In this document: piece by piece, positions 1 through 6,642 of the stretch
Layout: each line of letters opens with the position of its first letter
Numbering within the stretch: the first letter of the stretch is position 1
Origin: Pseudomonadota bacterium
GTDB lineage: Bacteria; Pseudomonadota; Alphaproteobacteria; Rhizobiales; Tepidamorphaceae
DNA: 6,642 bases
Direction: 5' to 3'
Assembly: GCA_023435545.1 (NCBI GenBank)
Contig: JAEYRQ010000649.1
Location: 1 to 6,642 of the forward strand
The notes under the pieces: generated by a model
What the model saw: only the letters and a program-made list of their open reading frames with translations
Told to the model about the DNA's origin: nothing
Databases searched by the model: none
Translations under genes and position numbers: made by a program

Positions 1-99
1 GATCTTGGTCGAGCCGATGTCGAGCACGGCGACGGTCTGCGACCGTCCCGGCGGGATCGGCCGTGCCCTGGGAAGCCAGTCGCTGGCGCGGGCGTTCAT
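1..99 (-). CDS. ftsA: Cell division protein FtsA, N-terminal fragment (cut by window edge)
   Basis: FtsA is the actin-like ATPase that anchors the FtsZ ring to the inner face of the cytoplasmic membrane and recruits later divisome proteins. Only the first 33 codons are present; the rest lies beyond position 1. The visible peptide opens with a short polar, proline- and arginine-rich leader ([20 protein letters not shown]) and runs into VAVLDIGSTKI at residues 23-33. That is the first beta strand and phosphate-1 loop of the actin fold, with Asp27 as the expected nucleotide/metal-contacting residue. The ATG at 99-97 overlaps the ftsQ stop in an ATGA junction, and a GGGAG Shine-Dalgarno sequence (112-108) lies 8 nt upstream, so the start is well supported. 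Position directly after ftsQ is the standard dcw order, and ftsZ would be expected next, outside the window. The family is normally a little over 400 residues, so nothing can be said about the rest of the protein. Confidence 0.93.
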   Translation of the reverse strand, partial: MNARASDWLPRARPIPPGRSQTVAVLDIGSTKI

Positions 100-1073
100 G
101 TATTCGACTCCCGCCGCTTCTGGACACCCCTGGACTTCAGGGCGGCCTTGCGCTGCATCGCCGCCTGCTCGGACAGCCGCACCACCATCCGGTCGGACAA
201 CCTGAGATCGACGGCGACGATGTCGCGTGCCAATAGCCCCTGCCGCCGGTCGACGTCGGCGAGCGCGGCAACTGCCTCCTCGACGCCGGATTCGGGCAGC
301 CGGATCTCGATGCCGTTGTCCAGCCTGAGGTTCCACCGCCGGTCGGCGACGCGCACAGCGGCGCGGAACCGCGCGGCGAGACCGGGGTGGCGGTTGACGA
401 GGTCGACCAGCGCCTCGGCCTGACGGTTGGCGCCGTAGCCCACCACCAGCGGCAGGCCCGCATAGCGCTCCTCGGTCAGTTCGGCGATCACCTTGCCGTC
501 GCGGTCGATCATCGACACGATTCCGCCGACCTGCCACAGCGCGAAGGGCTCGCGCTCGACCAGGTCGATGACCAGCGTCCCCGGGAACAGCTTCTGGACG
601 GCGGAATCCTTGACCCAGGCGATCTCGCCGAGGCGGCGTCTGGCCCAGTGAGGATCGAAAACCAAGAGCGACGTCGCCTCGCCGATCTCCAGCGCGCGCA
701 GCACATCGCGCTCGTGCACTTCCTTCTGGCCGGTGATGACGACGGAATTGACGGCGAAGCCGCTGCGCGCGGTCAGATAGTCGACCGTCACGAAGGCGCC
801 GTGGCGAACGGCGCCGAAATGGTCGCCCAGCGCCGTGCCGTACAGACCGGTCGCCAGCAGGAATCCCAACGCCGACCACAGCCCGAGCCGCGCCGGCGGA
901 TGCCAGTCGCCGACCCGCGCCGCGAGCCTGCCCAGTGGCGAGCGCCAGCGCCGGCGCGGCGGCAGGTTCGAATAGACGAGCGTGCGGCGGCCGCCCTGCG
1001 ACCCCGCCCGTCCATCCGAAATGCGCCGCAGGCCGCCGCCTAGCGATTGCAAGATGCGTCCTCCACCATCCAC
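96..1073 (-). CDS. ftsQ: Cell division protein FtsQ
   Basis: FtsQ is a single-pass (bitopic) inner-membrane divisome protein that links the cytoplasmic ring to the septal synthesis machinery through FtsB/FtsL. The 325-residue product has an arginine-rich cytoplasmic tail (about 1-62), one membrane segment (about 63-83, [17 protein letters not shown]), a POTRA domain (about 106-175, beginning [14 protein letters not shown]) and the beta-rich FtsQ domain (about 178-302). It ends in a basic, probably flexible tail (306-325). Length and domain order are normal for alphaproteobacteria. The start is uncertain. The GTG at 1073 has no clear Shine-Dalgarno sequence, whereas a TTG at 1052 (codon 8, giving 318 residues) has a GGAGGA 6 nt upstream. 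The two starts overlap ddl by 34 and 13 nt. The stop overlaps the ftsA start as ATGA, which suggests coupled translation. Identity rests on membrane topology, the POTRA domain and position between ddl and ftsA. Confidence 0.95.
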   Translation of the reverse strand: MDGGGRILQSLGGGLRRISDGRAGSQGGRRTLVYSNLPPRRRWRSPLGRLAARVGDWHPPARLGLWSALGFLLATGLYGTALGDHFGAVRHGAFVTVDYLTARSGFAVNSVVITGQKEVHERDVLRALEIGEATSLLVFDPHWARRRLGEIAWVKDSAVQKLFPGTLVIDLVEREPFALWQVGGIVSMIDRDGKVIAELTEERYAGLPLVVGYGANRQAEALVDLVNRHPGLAARFRAAVRVADRRWNLRLDNGIEIRLPESGVEEAVAALADVDRRQGLLARDIVAVDLRLSDRMVVRLSEQAAMQRKAALKSRGVQKRRESNT

Positions 1074-1960
1074 CGCACGAGATCGCCGAAGGAATGGCCG
1101 GCATGAGCCGCCATTTCCGGGACCAGCGAGGTCTCGGTCATCCCAGGCTGCGTATTGACTTCAAGGCACACCAGTCCCGTCATCCCGTCGGCGCGGTCGT
1201 CGTATCGGAAGTCCGCTCGACTCACTCCGCGACAGCCGAGCGCTTGATGCGCCCTCAGAGCCAGCTTCTGCACCTCTTGGTAAATTTTTGGTTTAATTTT
1301 AGCTGGCAGAATGTGGATCGACCCGCCCGGAGCATATTTGGCGTCGTAGTCGTAGAAGCCCTGCGACGGGACGATGTCGATCACGCCGAGCGCCACGTCG
1401 CCCATCACCGCGCAGGTCAGTTCCTTGCCGGCGACGTAGCGCTCGACCAGGACATGGTCGCCGAACGCCCAGTCGGCCGCATAGAGTTCCTGCGGCGGAT
1501 GCTCCTGGTCCTCGCGCACGATGAACACGCCGACACTGGATCCCTGCGCCTCGGGCTTGATCACATAGGGTGGCGGGTAGACGTGGCTCTCGGCCGCCCG
1601 CAGCCGGTGCACGACCTTGCCCTCCGCGATGGGGATGCCGGCGGCCTTGAACAGGACGCGGGACTTTTCCTTGTGCATGGCCAGCGCCGAGGCCAGCACG
1701 CCGGAGTGGGTGTAGGGGAGCCCCATGATCTCCAGCAGCCCCTGGACGGTGCCATCCTCGCCGAACGGCCCGTGCAGCGCATTGAACACGACATCGGGCT
1801 TCACGTCGGAGAGCACCCGGCCGAGATCGCGGTCGACGTCGATCCGCGTGACGCGGTAGCCCTCGCCCTCCAGCGCGTCGGCGCAGGCCTTGCCGGAGGC
1901 GAGGCTCACCTCGCGCTCCGCCGACCATCCCCCCATCAGAACCGCAACGTGCTTCGCCAT
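1040..1960 (-). CDS. ddl: D-alanine--D-alanine ligase
   Basis: This cytoplasmic ATP-grasp ligase joins two D-alanines, using ATP, to make the dipeptide that MurF adds to the UDP-MurNAc tripeptide. It has 306 residues, the usual length for the DdlB type. Visible signatures are [14 protein letters not shown] (10-23), with the substrate-binding Glu15; [15 protein letters not shown] (63-77); [13 protein letters not shown] (85-97); the ATP-binding stretch [15 protein letters not shown] (131-145); the lid loop FYDYDAKY (202-209); and SRADF (247-251) with [10 protein letters not shown] (265-274), which carry the Arg, Asp, Glu and Asn of the metal and phosphate site. All key residues are present, so it should be active. 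The ATG at 1960 has GGGGGA 8 nt upstream. It follows murB after a 70-nt gap and runs into ftsQ. Residues about 208-252 are encoded by codons unlike the rest of the gene, rich in AAA, ATT, CCA, CAA and CGA. The frame and motifs are undisturbed there. Confidence 0.97.
   Translation of the reverse strand: MAKHVAVLMGGWSAEREVSLASGKACADALEGEGYRVTRIDVDRDLGRVLSDVKPDVVFNALHGPFGEDGTVQGLLEIMGLPYTHSGVLASALAMHKEKSRVLFKAAGIPIAEGKVVHRLRAAESHVYPPPYVIKPEAQGSSVGVFIVREDQEHPPQELYAADWAFGDHVLVERYVAGKELTCAVMGDVALGVIDIVPSQGFYDYDAKYAPGGSIHILPAKIKPKIYQEVQKLALRAHQALGCRGVSRADFRYDDRADGMTGLVCLEVNTQPGMTETSLVPEMAAHAGHSFGDLVRWMVEDASCNR
1059..1064 (-). promoter_or_regulatory. Strong Shine-Dalgarno (GGAGGA) pointing to a TTG start for ftsQ
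   Basis: On the minus strand GGAGGA is followed by six bases (CGCATC) and then TTG at 1052-1050, in the ftsQ frame. This is near-ideal spacing. It lies inside the last codons of ddl (Val-Glu-Asp), so it also codes for Ddl, and it falls downstream of the alternative GTG start at 1073. If used, translation of ftsQ would begin 13 nt before the ddl stop is completed, an arrangement typical of coupled re-initiation. The sequence match is direct; its use is inferred. Confidence 0.6.
1205..1339 (-). other. AT-rich, atypical-codon patch inside ddl
   Basis: The coding sequence for Ddl residues 208-252 departs from the GC-rich codon choice of the whole window. In the core (1277-1306, residues 219-228) the codons read CCA GCT AAA ATT AAA CCA and then AAA ATT TAC CAA; 8 of these 30 bases are G or C. 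Flanking codons include TAT, GCT, AGG, CAT, CAA, TGT, GGA, AGT and CGA, which are scarce elsewhere in the window. The reading frame is intact and the encoded residues still look like ordinary Ddl. It could be a short recombined segment from a lower-GC relative, a run of drifted codons, or a regulatory element embedded in the gene. The composition is seen directly; the cause is not known. Confidence 0.6.
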
Positions 1961-2030
1961 GTCCCTCGTCCCCCGATTTCGTCAGCGTGTGGCGCGCGCG
2001 TCACAGCCCTTCGGCACCCGGATCGGTCCG
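1961..2030 (-). other. Intergenic gap murB-ddl with small inverted repeats
   Basis: This is the only non-coding DNA in the window. Directly after the murB stop is a short hairpin-capable repeat, CGGA-CCGA-TCCG (2019-2030). Further on is the imperfect GC-rich palindrome TGTGACGCGCGCGCCACA (1988-2005), with one mismatched pair. The ddl Shine-Dalgarno GGGGGA sits at 1969-1974. No T-tract follows either inverted repeat, so a factor-independent terminator is not supported. I also see no convincing -35/-10 pair. Read-through from murB into ddl is the simplest view, with a weak promoter or an mRNA processing site possible. Confidence 0.45.
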
Positions 2031-2951
2031 TCACCTCGCCACCCCGATGCGCTTGATCTCCCAGTCGAGCTCCACCCCGCTCGTCTCCTTCACCCGGGCG
2101 CGCACGGTCTCGCCGAGAGTCTCGATGTCGGCGGCAGTCGCCTCGCCGGTGTTGATCAGGAAGTTGCAGTGCTTCTCCGACACCTGCGCCCCGCCGATCG
2201 TCAGCCCCCGGCAACCGGCCGCGTCGATCAGCTGCCAGGCCTTGCCGCCGGAGGGGTTCTTGAAGGTCGATCCGCCGGTGCGGCTCTTCACCGGCTGCGA
2301 TGCCTCGCGGCGCTCGGTGATCTGGTCCATCTCGGCTGCGATCTCGGCCGGATCCCCCAGACGGCCCTGGAACAGCGCCTCGGTGAAGATCCAGTCGGCC
2401 GGGGCGCCGGAATGGCGGTAGGTCATGTTCAGGCTCGCCTTCGGGGCGACGTGGATCGCGCCCGACCGGTCGACCGCCCGCGCCTCGACCAGCGCGTCCA
2501 CCGTCTCGCCGCCGTAGGCGCCGCCGTTCATCCTGAGCGCGCCGCCGATCGAGCCGGGAATACCCCGGAAGAAGGCGAGCCCGGCGATGCCGGCATCCGC
2601 TGCCGCCCGCGCCACCTTGACGTCAGGAACGGCCGTCCCGGCCCGCACCCGGTAGCCGTCCTCGATGGAGATGTTGCCGAAGCCACGGCCGAGCCGGATC
2701 ACCATTCCCGGCACGCCGCCGTCGCGCACGATCAGGTTGGAGCCGAGCCCGATCACGACGACCGGAAGATCCGGGTCGATGCGGCTCAGCACATAGGCGA
2801 GGTCCGCCTCGTCCTCCGGGGCGAACAGGACCTGCGCCGGCCCGCCGACACGGACCCAGGTGATCGGCGCCAGCGGCGCGTTGGCGGTGAGCCGGCCGCG
2901 CGTGTCCGGCGCCTGCGCCTTCAGGTCGGGTACGATGTCGGGAAAGCTCAT
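2031..2951 (-). CDS. murB: UDP-N-acetylenolpyruvoylglucosamine reductase (MurB)
   Basis: MurB is a cytoplasmic FAD flavoenzyme that uses NADPH to reduce UDP-GlcNAc-enolpyruvate to UDP-MurNAc, the second committed step of peptidoglycan precursor synthesis. The 306-residue protein has the FAD-binding motif [12 protein letters not shown] (68-79), the second FAD/substrate motif [20 protein letters not shown] (130-149), YRHS (178-181) with the substrate-site Arg179, and [11 protein letters not shown] (223-233) with the proton-donor Ser228. Near the C terminus, [10 protein letters not shown] (294-303) carries Glu298 at the expected position of the catalytic glutamate. The short length and lack of the longer insertion found in the E. 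coli enzyme suggest a type II MurB. The start is the ATG at 2951: it overlaps the murC stop as ATGA and has GGAG 8 nt upstream. The frame stays open to an upstream codon at 3008, but those extra 19 residues overlap murC and are not conserved-looking. Confidence 0.97.
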   Translation of the reverse strand: MSFPDIVPDLKAQAPDTRGRLTANAPLAPITWVRVGGPAQVLFAPEDEADLAYVLSRIDPDLPVVVIGLGSNLIVRDGGVPGMVIRLGRGFGNISIEDGYRVRAGTAVPDVKVARAAADAGIAGLAFFRGIPGSIGGALRMNGGAYGGETVDALVEARAVDRSGAIHVAPKASLNMTYRHSGAPADWIFTEALFQGRLGDPAEIAAEMDQITERREASQPVKSRTGGSTFKNPSGGKAWQLIDAAGCRGLTIGGAQVSEKHCNFLINTGEATAADIETLGETVRARVKETSGVELDWEIKRIGVAR

Positions 2952-4366
2952 GCTCCGGACTCCGTCACACCCATCGCCGCCAGCTGTCCCGGCAGCGCGT
3001 AGGCCCACTGGGTGATCGACCCGGCGCCGAGGAAGATGACGAGATCTCCCGGCCGCGCGATGGCCGCTACTTCCCCGGCAACGGCCTCGGGACCCGCCAG
3101 CGGGCGGACGTCCGGATGGCCGGCCGCCCGGATCGCCGCGACCAGCCCGTCGCGGTCGGCGCCCGCGATCGGCGCCTCGCCGGCGGCATAGACATCGGCG
3201 ACAAACACCGTGTCGGCATCAGAGAAGCATCCGGCGAAATCGTCCATCAGGCTCGACAGGCGGGTGTAGCGGTGCGGCTGCATCAGCGCGATCACCCGGC
3301 CCTCGGCCGCGCCGCGCGCCGCCTTCAGCACCGCGGCGATCTCGACGGGATGGTGGCCGTAGTCGTCGTAGATCCGCACCCCGTTCCACTCGCCGGTGAG
3401 CGTGAACCGGCGCTTCACCCCGGCAAATCCGGCGAGCGCCGCGCGGATGGTGTCGTCCGGGATGCCGAGACGCCGCGCGACGGCGATTGTCGCGGTCGCA
3501 TTCAGCGCGTTGTGGAGACCCGGCATCGGCAGCACGATGTCGTCGATGCGCGACGTCTCGCCGTCCTCGCCGCGGAATTCGACGGCGAAGCGCGTGCCGC
3601 CGCGCTCGTGGACGAGGTCGACGAGCCGCACCTCGGCATCCTCGCTCTCGCCATAGGTGACGACCTCCCGGTCGAGGATCGAGGCCGCCACCTGGCGGAC
3701 CACAGGATGGTCGATGCACATCACCGCGAAGCCGTAGAACGGCAGATGCATGATGAAGGCGCGGAACGCCGCCCGGATCGCCTCGAATGTGCCGAAATGG
3801 TCGAGGTGCTCGGGGTCGATATTGGTGACGACGCCGATCTCCGAGGGCAGCCGCAGGAAGGAGCCGTCGGATTCGTCCGCCTCCACCACGATCCACTCGC
3901 CCGCTCCGAGCCGCGCGTTCGAGCCCCAGGCGTTGAGGATGCCGCCGTTGATGACGGTGGGGTCGAGGCCGCCGGCGTCCGTCAGGGTCGCCATCATCGT
4001 CGTCGTCGTGGTCTTGCCGTGGGTGCCGGCGATCGAGATCCCCCGGCGCGGGCGCATCAGTTCGGCCAGCATCTCGGAGCGGTGGACCACCGGGATCCGC
4101 CGCGCCCGTGCCGCCGCCAGCTCCGGATTGTCGCTCTTGATCGCGGTGGAAACGACCACGACGCGGGCGTCTCCAATATTCTCCGCGGCATGACCGACGA
4201 AGACGCTCGCGCCCTTGCTCTCCAGCCGGCGCAGATTGGCACCGTCGGAGATGTCGCTGCCCTGAACGGCGTAGCCGAGACCGAGCAGGATCTCGGCGAT
4301 GCCGCTCATGCCGATGCCGCCGATGGCGATGAAATGGATCGGCCCGGTGTCGGCTGGCGCTCTCAT
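2948..4366 (-). CDS. murC: UDP-N-acetylmuramate--L-alanine ligase (MurC)
   Basis: MurC is the cytoplasmic Mur ligase that attaches L-alanine to UDP-MurNAc with ATP, starting the stem peptide. The 472-residue protein shows all three Mur ligase domains. The N-terminal UDP-binding domain contains [11 protein letters not shown] (15-25). The central ATPase domain has the P-loop GTHGKTTTT (114-122), the metal-site segment EADESDGSF (162-170), [11 protein letters not shown] (182-192) and HNALNATAT (285-293). The C-terminal domain has KRRFTLTG (318-325), [11 protein letters not shown] (333-343) and MQPHRYTRL (362-370). Length is typical of MurC and no key motif is missing. The start is the ATG at 4366, which overlaps the murG stop as ATGA, with GGAG 10 nt upstream. 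The reading frame also stays open far upstream across murG, but translated there it is arginine- and alanine-rich noise and not part of the protein. The murC stop overlaps the murB start. Confidence 0.98.
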   Translation of the reverse strand: MRAPADTGPIHFIAIGGIGMSGIAEILLGLGYAVQGSDISDGANLRRLESKGASVFVGHAAENIGDARVVVVSTAIKSDNPELAAARARRIPVVHRSEMLAELMRPRRGISIAGTHGKTTTTTMMATLTDAGGLDPTVINGGILNAWGSNARLGAGEWIVVEADESDGSFLRLPSEIGVVTNIDPEHLDHFGTFEAIRAAFRAFIMHLPFYGFAVMCIDHPVVRQVAASILDREVVTYGESEDAEVRLVDLVHERGGTRFAVEFRGEDGETSRIDDIVLPMPGLHNALNATATIAVARRLGIPDDTIRAALAGFAGVKRRFTLTGEWNGVRIYDDYGHHPVEIAAVLKAARGAAEGRVIALMQPHRYTRLSSLMDDFAGCFSDADTVFVADVYAAGEAPIAGADRDGLVAAIRAAGHPDVRPLAGPEAVAGEVAAIARPGDLVIFLGAGSITQWAYALPGQLAAMGVTESGA

Positions 4367-5526
4367 GCGGCGGCCGCTCCGATCGCGCTCGCAGGCATCG
4401 CGCGCCCCTCTGCCAGCGCCTCGACCACGTCGGCGAGTGTCTCGGCCGCGAGAGGATTGCCAACCGCCTTCGCGGCCCGGGCGGCGGCAGCGAGCCCTTC
4501 GGGGGCGTCCATGCGCGAGACCAATTCGTCGGCGAGGCGATGCGGGGTGAAGGAGGGCTGCGGCAGCAGCCAGCCGCCCTTGGCCTGGGCGAGCGCGGTG
4601 GCGTTCAGCAGCTGGTCGTTGTCGATTGCGTGCGGTAGCGGCACCAGCAGTGAGGGCCGCCCGATCACCGCAAGTTCGGCGACGGTGCTCGCGCCCGACC
4701 GGGAGATCACCAGATGCGCGCGGGCGATCTGCTCGGGCAGGTCGGCGAAGAACGGCGCCAGCGTCGGCGTGACGCCGATCGCGTCGTAGGCCGAACGCAC
4801 CCGCTCGATGTCTTCCTCGCGGCATTGCTGGACAATCGAAAGGCGGACGCGATGCGCCTCGTCGAGGCGCGCCACCGCACCCGGCAGGACGTCGGAGAAG
4901 ATCCGCGCGCCCTGGCTGCCGCCGAACACCAGCAGCCGAAACTCCCCCCCGGGCGCCGGCGGGTCGTAGGGGGTGACCGCCGCGATCACCGCCGCGCGGA
5001 CCGGCGCGCCGGTGCGCACCGCCTTCGCCGCGTTCGTTTCGCCCAGCATGTGCACCTTGGGAAAACTGGTCGCCACCACGTCCACCCGGTCGGCCAGCAT
5101 CCGGTTCGCCCGCCCCATCACGGCGTTCTGGTCGTGGATCAGGCACTTCACCCCGCGCAGCGAGGCGGCCATCACCGGGGCCAGCGTCGGATAGCCGCCG
5201 AAGCCGGCGACCACCTTCGGCTTCAGCCGGCCGATCAGCAGCATCGCCCGCAGGACGCCGATGCCGAGGATCGTCGCCGTCTTCAGATAGGTCAGCGGGT
5301 TGCCGCCCCTGACGGTTGCGGCCGGGATGATGTGGATCTCGCCTGCTGGAAACTTGCCACCGTACCGGTCGCCGCGCTCGTCGGTGACGAGGTCGACCCG
5401 CCAGCCGCGCGCGAGCAGCACCTCGGCCAGCGCCTGGGCGGGGAACAGATGCCCGCCGGTGCCGCCGGCAGCCAGCAGGATCAGGCCCTTGCCGGGCGCG
5501 CCCGTGGACGATTGGGCATCCGCCAT
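4363..5526 (-). CDS. murG: UDP-GlcNAc:undecaprenyl-PP-MurNAc-pentapeptide GlcNAc transferase (MurG)
   Basis: MurG is a peripheral GT-B glycosyltransferase on the inner face of the membrane that converts lipid I to lipid II. The 387-residue protein has the first glycine-rich loop [10 protein letters not shown] (21-30), the second [10 protein letters not shown] (108-117), [12 protein letters not shown] (131-142), the third loop GGSQGAR (202-208) at the start of the C-terminal domain, and the UDP-GlcNAc site [11 protein letters not shown] (275-285) followed by [12 protein letters not shown] (298-309). These are the standard MurG signatures in the expected order. It ends in a short alanine-rich tail. 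The ATG at 5526 shares one base with the ftsW stop (TGATG) and is preceded by a strong GGGGGAGG (5543-5536), its GGAGG core lying 9 nt from the start. Longer in-frame extensions run into ftsW and are not MurG-like. The position between ftsW and murC fits coordinated production of lipid II and its polymerase. Confidence 0.98.
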   Translation of the reverse strand: MADAQSSTGAPGKGLILLAAGGTGGHLFPAQALAEVLLARGWRVDLVTDERGDRYGGKFPAGEIHIIPAATVRGGNPLTYLKTATILGIGVLRAMLLIGRLKPKVVAGFGGYPTLAPVMAASLRGVKCLIHDQNAVMGRANRMLADRVDVVATSFPKVHMLGETNAAKAVRTGAPVRAAVIAAVTPYDPPAPGGEFRLLVFGGSQGARIFSDVLPGAVARLDEAHRVRLSIVQQCREEDIERVRSAYDAIGVTPTLAPFFADLPEQIARAHLVISRSGASTVAELAVIGRPSLLVPLPHAIDNDQLLNATALAQAKGGWLLPQPSFTPHRLADELVSRMDAPEGLAAAARAAKAVGNPLAAETLADVVEALAEGRAMPASAIGAAAA

Positions 5527-6642
5527 CAGGCCCGCCCTCCCCCGGCATAGGCGAAGCCATAGAGCACCGGCTCCGACTGCGGTCGCCTGCGGGTCAGTGC
5601 CAGAACCATGCCCATGGCGTAGCCGAGCGAGATGATCGAGGAGCCGCCATAGGAGATGAACGGCAGCGTCATGCCCTTGGCCGGCATCAGGTGCAGGTTC
5701 ACCGCCATGTTGATCGCCGACTGCATGCCGAACAGCACGATCAGCCCCGTCACTGACAGGCGGATGAAGGGATCCTGCTCCTTCAGCGCGTGCACGAGCC
5801 CGCGCAGCACGACGAACGCGAACACCGCGACCAGGACCAGGCAGACAATGATGCCGTACTCCTCCGCCGTCACGGCGAAGATGAAGTCGGTATGGGAGTC
5901 GGGCAGGCTCTGCTTCACCGTGCCCTCGCCGGGACCCCGGCCGAGCCAGCCGCCGCGGACGAAGGACTGGATCGCGGTGTCGACCTGATAGGTGTCGCCA
6001 GCCTCGGGGTCGAGGAACCGGTCGATGCGTCCGCGCACATGCGGAATGGTCGCATAGGCCGCGACGATGCCGCCGGCGCCGACACCGCCGAGCCCGACGA
6101 TCCAGATCCAGGACATGCCGGCGGCGAAGAACATCGCCCCCCACACCAGCACCGCCAGCATGGTCTGGCCGAAGTCAGGCTGCGGCACCAGCAGGCCCGC
6201 GAAGGCGCCGAGCATCAGCACGGCGAGCAGGTTGCCCGGCATGTCCGGCCGCTTCAGCCGCTCCGAGAACGCCCAGGCCACCAGCACGACGAAGGCCGGC
6301 TTGACGAATTCGGACGGCTGGATGGCGATACCGGCGAAGGAGAACCAGCGCCGGGCACCCTTCACCTCGGCGCCGAACAGGAGCGTCATCACAAGCAGCA
6401 CGAGGCCGACCAGGAAGACCACCATGGCGAGCCGGCGGATCTGGCGCGGGGGCAGCAGCGAAACGCCGAACATCACCGCCAGCGCCGGGATCACGTAGAC
6501 CGCGTGGCGCTTAACGAAATGAAAGCTGTCGAGGCCGAGGCGCTGGGCCACCGGCGGGCTCGCGGCGAGCGACAACACCAGGCCGCCGACGATCAGCAAG
6601 AGCACGGCCCCCAGCAGCACGCGGTCGACCGTCCACCACCAG
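5526..6642 (-). CDS. ftsW: Septal peptidoglycan glycosyltransferase FtsW, N-terminus beyond window
   Basis: FtsW is the polytopic SEDS-family membrane glycosyltransferase that polymerises lipid II at the division site together with the transpeptidase FtsI. The gene runs off the window's right edge. 371 residues are visible, starting [12 protein letters not shown], and probably only a short cytoplasmic leader is missing. A GTG at 6620 is a possible in-frame start, but the residues upstream (WWWTVDR) look like the ordinary FtsW lead-in, so I treat the gene as truncated. In visible-residue numbering it shows several hydrophobic membrane segments, KGARRW (94-99), QPSEF (108-112), QPDFGQT (154-160) and [10 protein letters not shown] (218-227). 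[10 protein letters not shown] (231-240) follows, then HTDFIFA (250-256), whose Asp252 corresponds to the aspartate reported as essential in SEDS polymerases, and finally [13 protein letters not shown] (323-335). Neighbours and HTDF context favour FtsW over its elongation paralogue RodA. It ends in TGATG with murG. Confidence 0.96.
   Translation of the reverse strand, partial: WWWTVDRVLLGAVLLLIVGGLVLSLAASPPVAQRLGLDSFHFVKRHAVYVIPALAVMFGVSLLPPRQIRRLAMVVFLVGLVLLVMTLLFGAEVKGARRWFSFAGIAIQPSEFVKPAFVVLVAWAFSERLKRPDMPGNLLAVLMLGAFAGLLVPQPDFGQTMLAVLVWGAMFFAAGMSWIWIVGLGGVGAGGIVAAYATIPHVRGRIDRFLDPEAGDTYQVDTAIQSFVRGGWLGRGPGEGTVKQSLPDSHTDFIFAVTAEEYGIIVCLVLVAVFAFVVLRGLVHALKEQDPFIRLSVTGLIVLFGMQSAINMAVNLHLMPAKGMTLPFISYGGSSIISLGYAMGMVLALTRRRPQSEPVLYGFAYAGGGRA
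5535..5543 (-). promoter_or_regulatory. Shine-Dalgarno of murG inside the end of ftsW
   Basis: The purine-rich run GGGGGAGGG, with GGAGG at 5540-5536, lies within the last ftsW codons (Gly-Gly-Gly-Arg), 9 nt before the murG ATG at 5526. With the TGATG stop/start junction it fixes the murG start. It also suggests that murG can recruit ribosomes itself as well as by coupling to ftsW. Confidence 0.7.

Noticed and set aside
1961..2030. A terminator or small gene between murB and ddl
   Set aside because: The gap is only 70 nt. The inverted repeats lack a following T-tract, and no open frame with a ribosome binding site fits.
935..3002. Two overlapping plus-strand open frames (935-2056 and 1890-3002) opposite ddl and murB
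   Set aside because: Same explanation: they mirror the codon structure of real minus-strand genes, show no family motif, and would have to overlap each other and the ddl/murB genes.
2952..3008. A 19-residue N-terminal extension of MurB from an upstream start
   Set aside because: It overlaps the murC C-terminus. The ATG at 2951 has a good GGAG 8 nt upstream and an ATGA overlap like the neighbouring junctions.
3116..4789. A 557-codon open frame on the plus strand, antisense to murC and murG
   Set aside because: Its translation is a low-complexity mix rich in Arg, Ala, Gly, Asp and His with no recognisable domain. It lies opposite two fully intact mur genes. Long antisense frames like this are expected when third codon positions are nearly all G or C.
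2948..5560. An 870-codon minus-strand frame that looks like a fusion ahead of MurC
   Set aside because: Only the last 472 codons are protein-like (MurC). The upstream part is murG read out of frame. The ATGA junction with GGAG 10 nt before the ATG at 4366 marks the true start.
4363..6144. A 593-codon minus-strand frame suggesting a long N-terminal extension of MurG
   Set aside because: The first 206 codons are ftsW read out of frame. MurG similarity begins just after the ATG at 5526, which has a strong Shine-Dalgarno and a TGATG junction.
6509..6528. A small AT-richer spot in ftsW with GCTT...AAGC ends and a TTAA
   Set aside because: It codes for an ordinary FtsW loop segment (FHFVKRH), is only about 20 bases long, and has no second TTAA half-site or promoter-like partner.
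5526..6620. Taking the GTG at 6620 as the complete start of ftsW
   Set aside because: The frame stays open to the window edge and encodes WWWTVDR immediately upstream, a typical FtsW lead-in. The gene is better treated as truncated.

Overview
The window is one continuous, minus-strand stretch of the division and cell wall (dcw) cluster. Read in the direction of transcription (right to left) the order is ftsW (5' end cut by the window edge), murG, murC, murB, ddl, ftsQ and ftsA (only the first 33 codons present). The base composition is strongly GC-rich. Gene order, protein sequences and the tight gene packing suggest an alphaproteobacterium, most likely of the Hyphomicrobiales (Rhizobiales). 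This is inferred from gene order and family resemblance; I cannot name a genus. No RNA gene, mobile element, CRISPR array, phage gene or attachment site is visible, and no stretch over 300 bases lacks a gene.

Layout: ftsW (about 5526-6642) ends in a TGATG junction with murG (4363-5526). murG and murC (2948-4366) overlap in ATGA, and murC and murB (2031-2951) overlap in ATGA. The only non-coding gap, 70 nt (1961-2030), separates murB from ddl (1040-1960). ddl overlaps ftsQ (96-1073) by 34 nt, or by 13 nt if a TTG start with a much better ribosome binding site is the true one. ftsQ and ftsA (1-99) overlap in ATGA. This packing implies a polycistronic message with translational coupling.

The genes form one pathway. 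MurB completes UDP-MurNAc, MurC adds the first amino acid (L-Ala), and Ddl makes the D-Ala-D-Ala dipeptide that ends the stem peptide. MurG adds GlcNAc to lipid I to give lipid II, and FtsW polymerises lipid II into septal glycan. FtsQ and FtsA belong to the divisome that directs this synthesis to midcell. All enzymes appear intact, with their signature motifs present.

I see no undescribed system here. The points worth a second look are small: an AT-rich patch of atypical codons in the 3' third of ddl (core 1277-1306), an ambiguous ftsQ start, and small inverted repeats in the murB-ddl gap. The long open frames on the plus strand and in shifted minus-strand frames are by-products of high GC at the third codon position.
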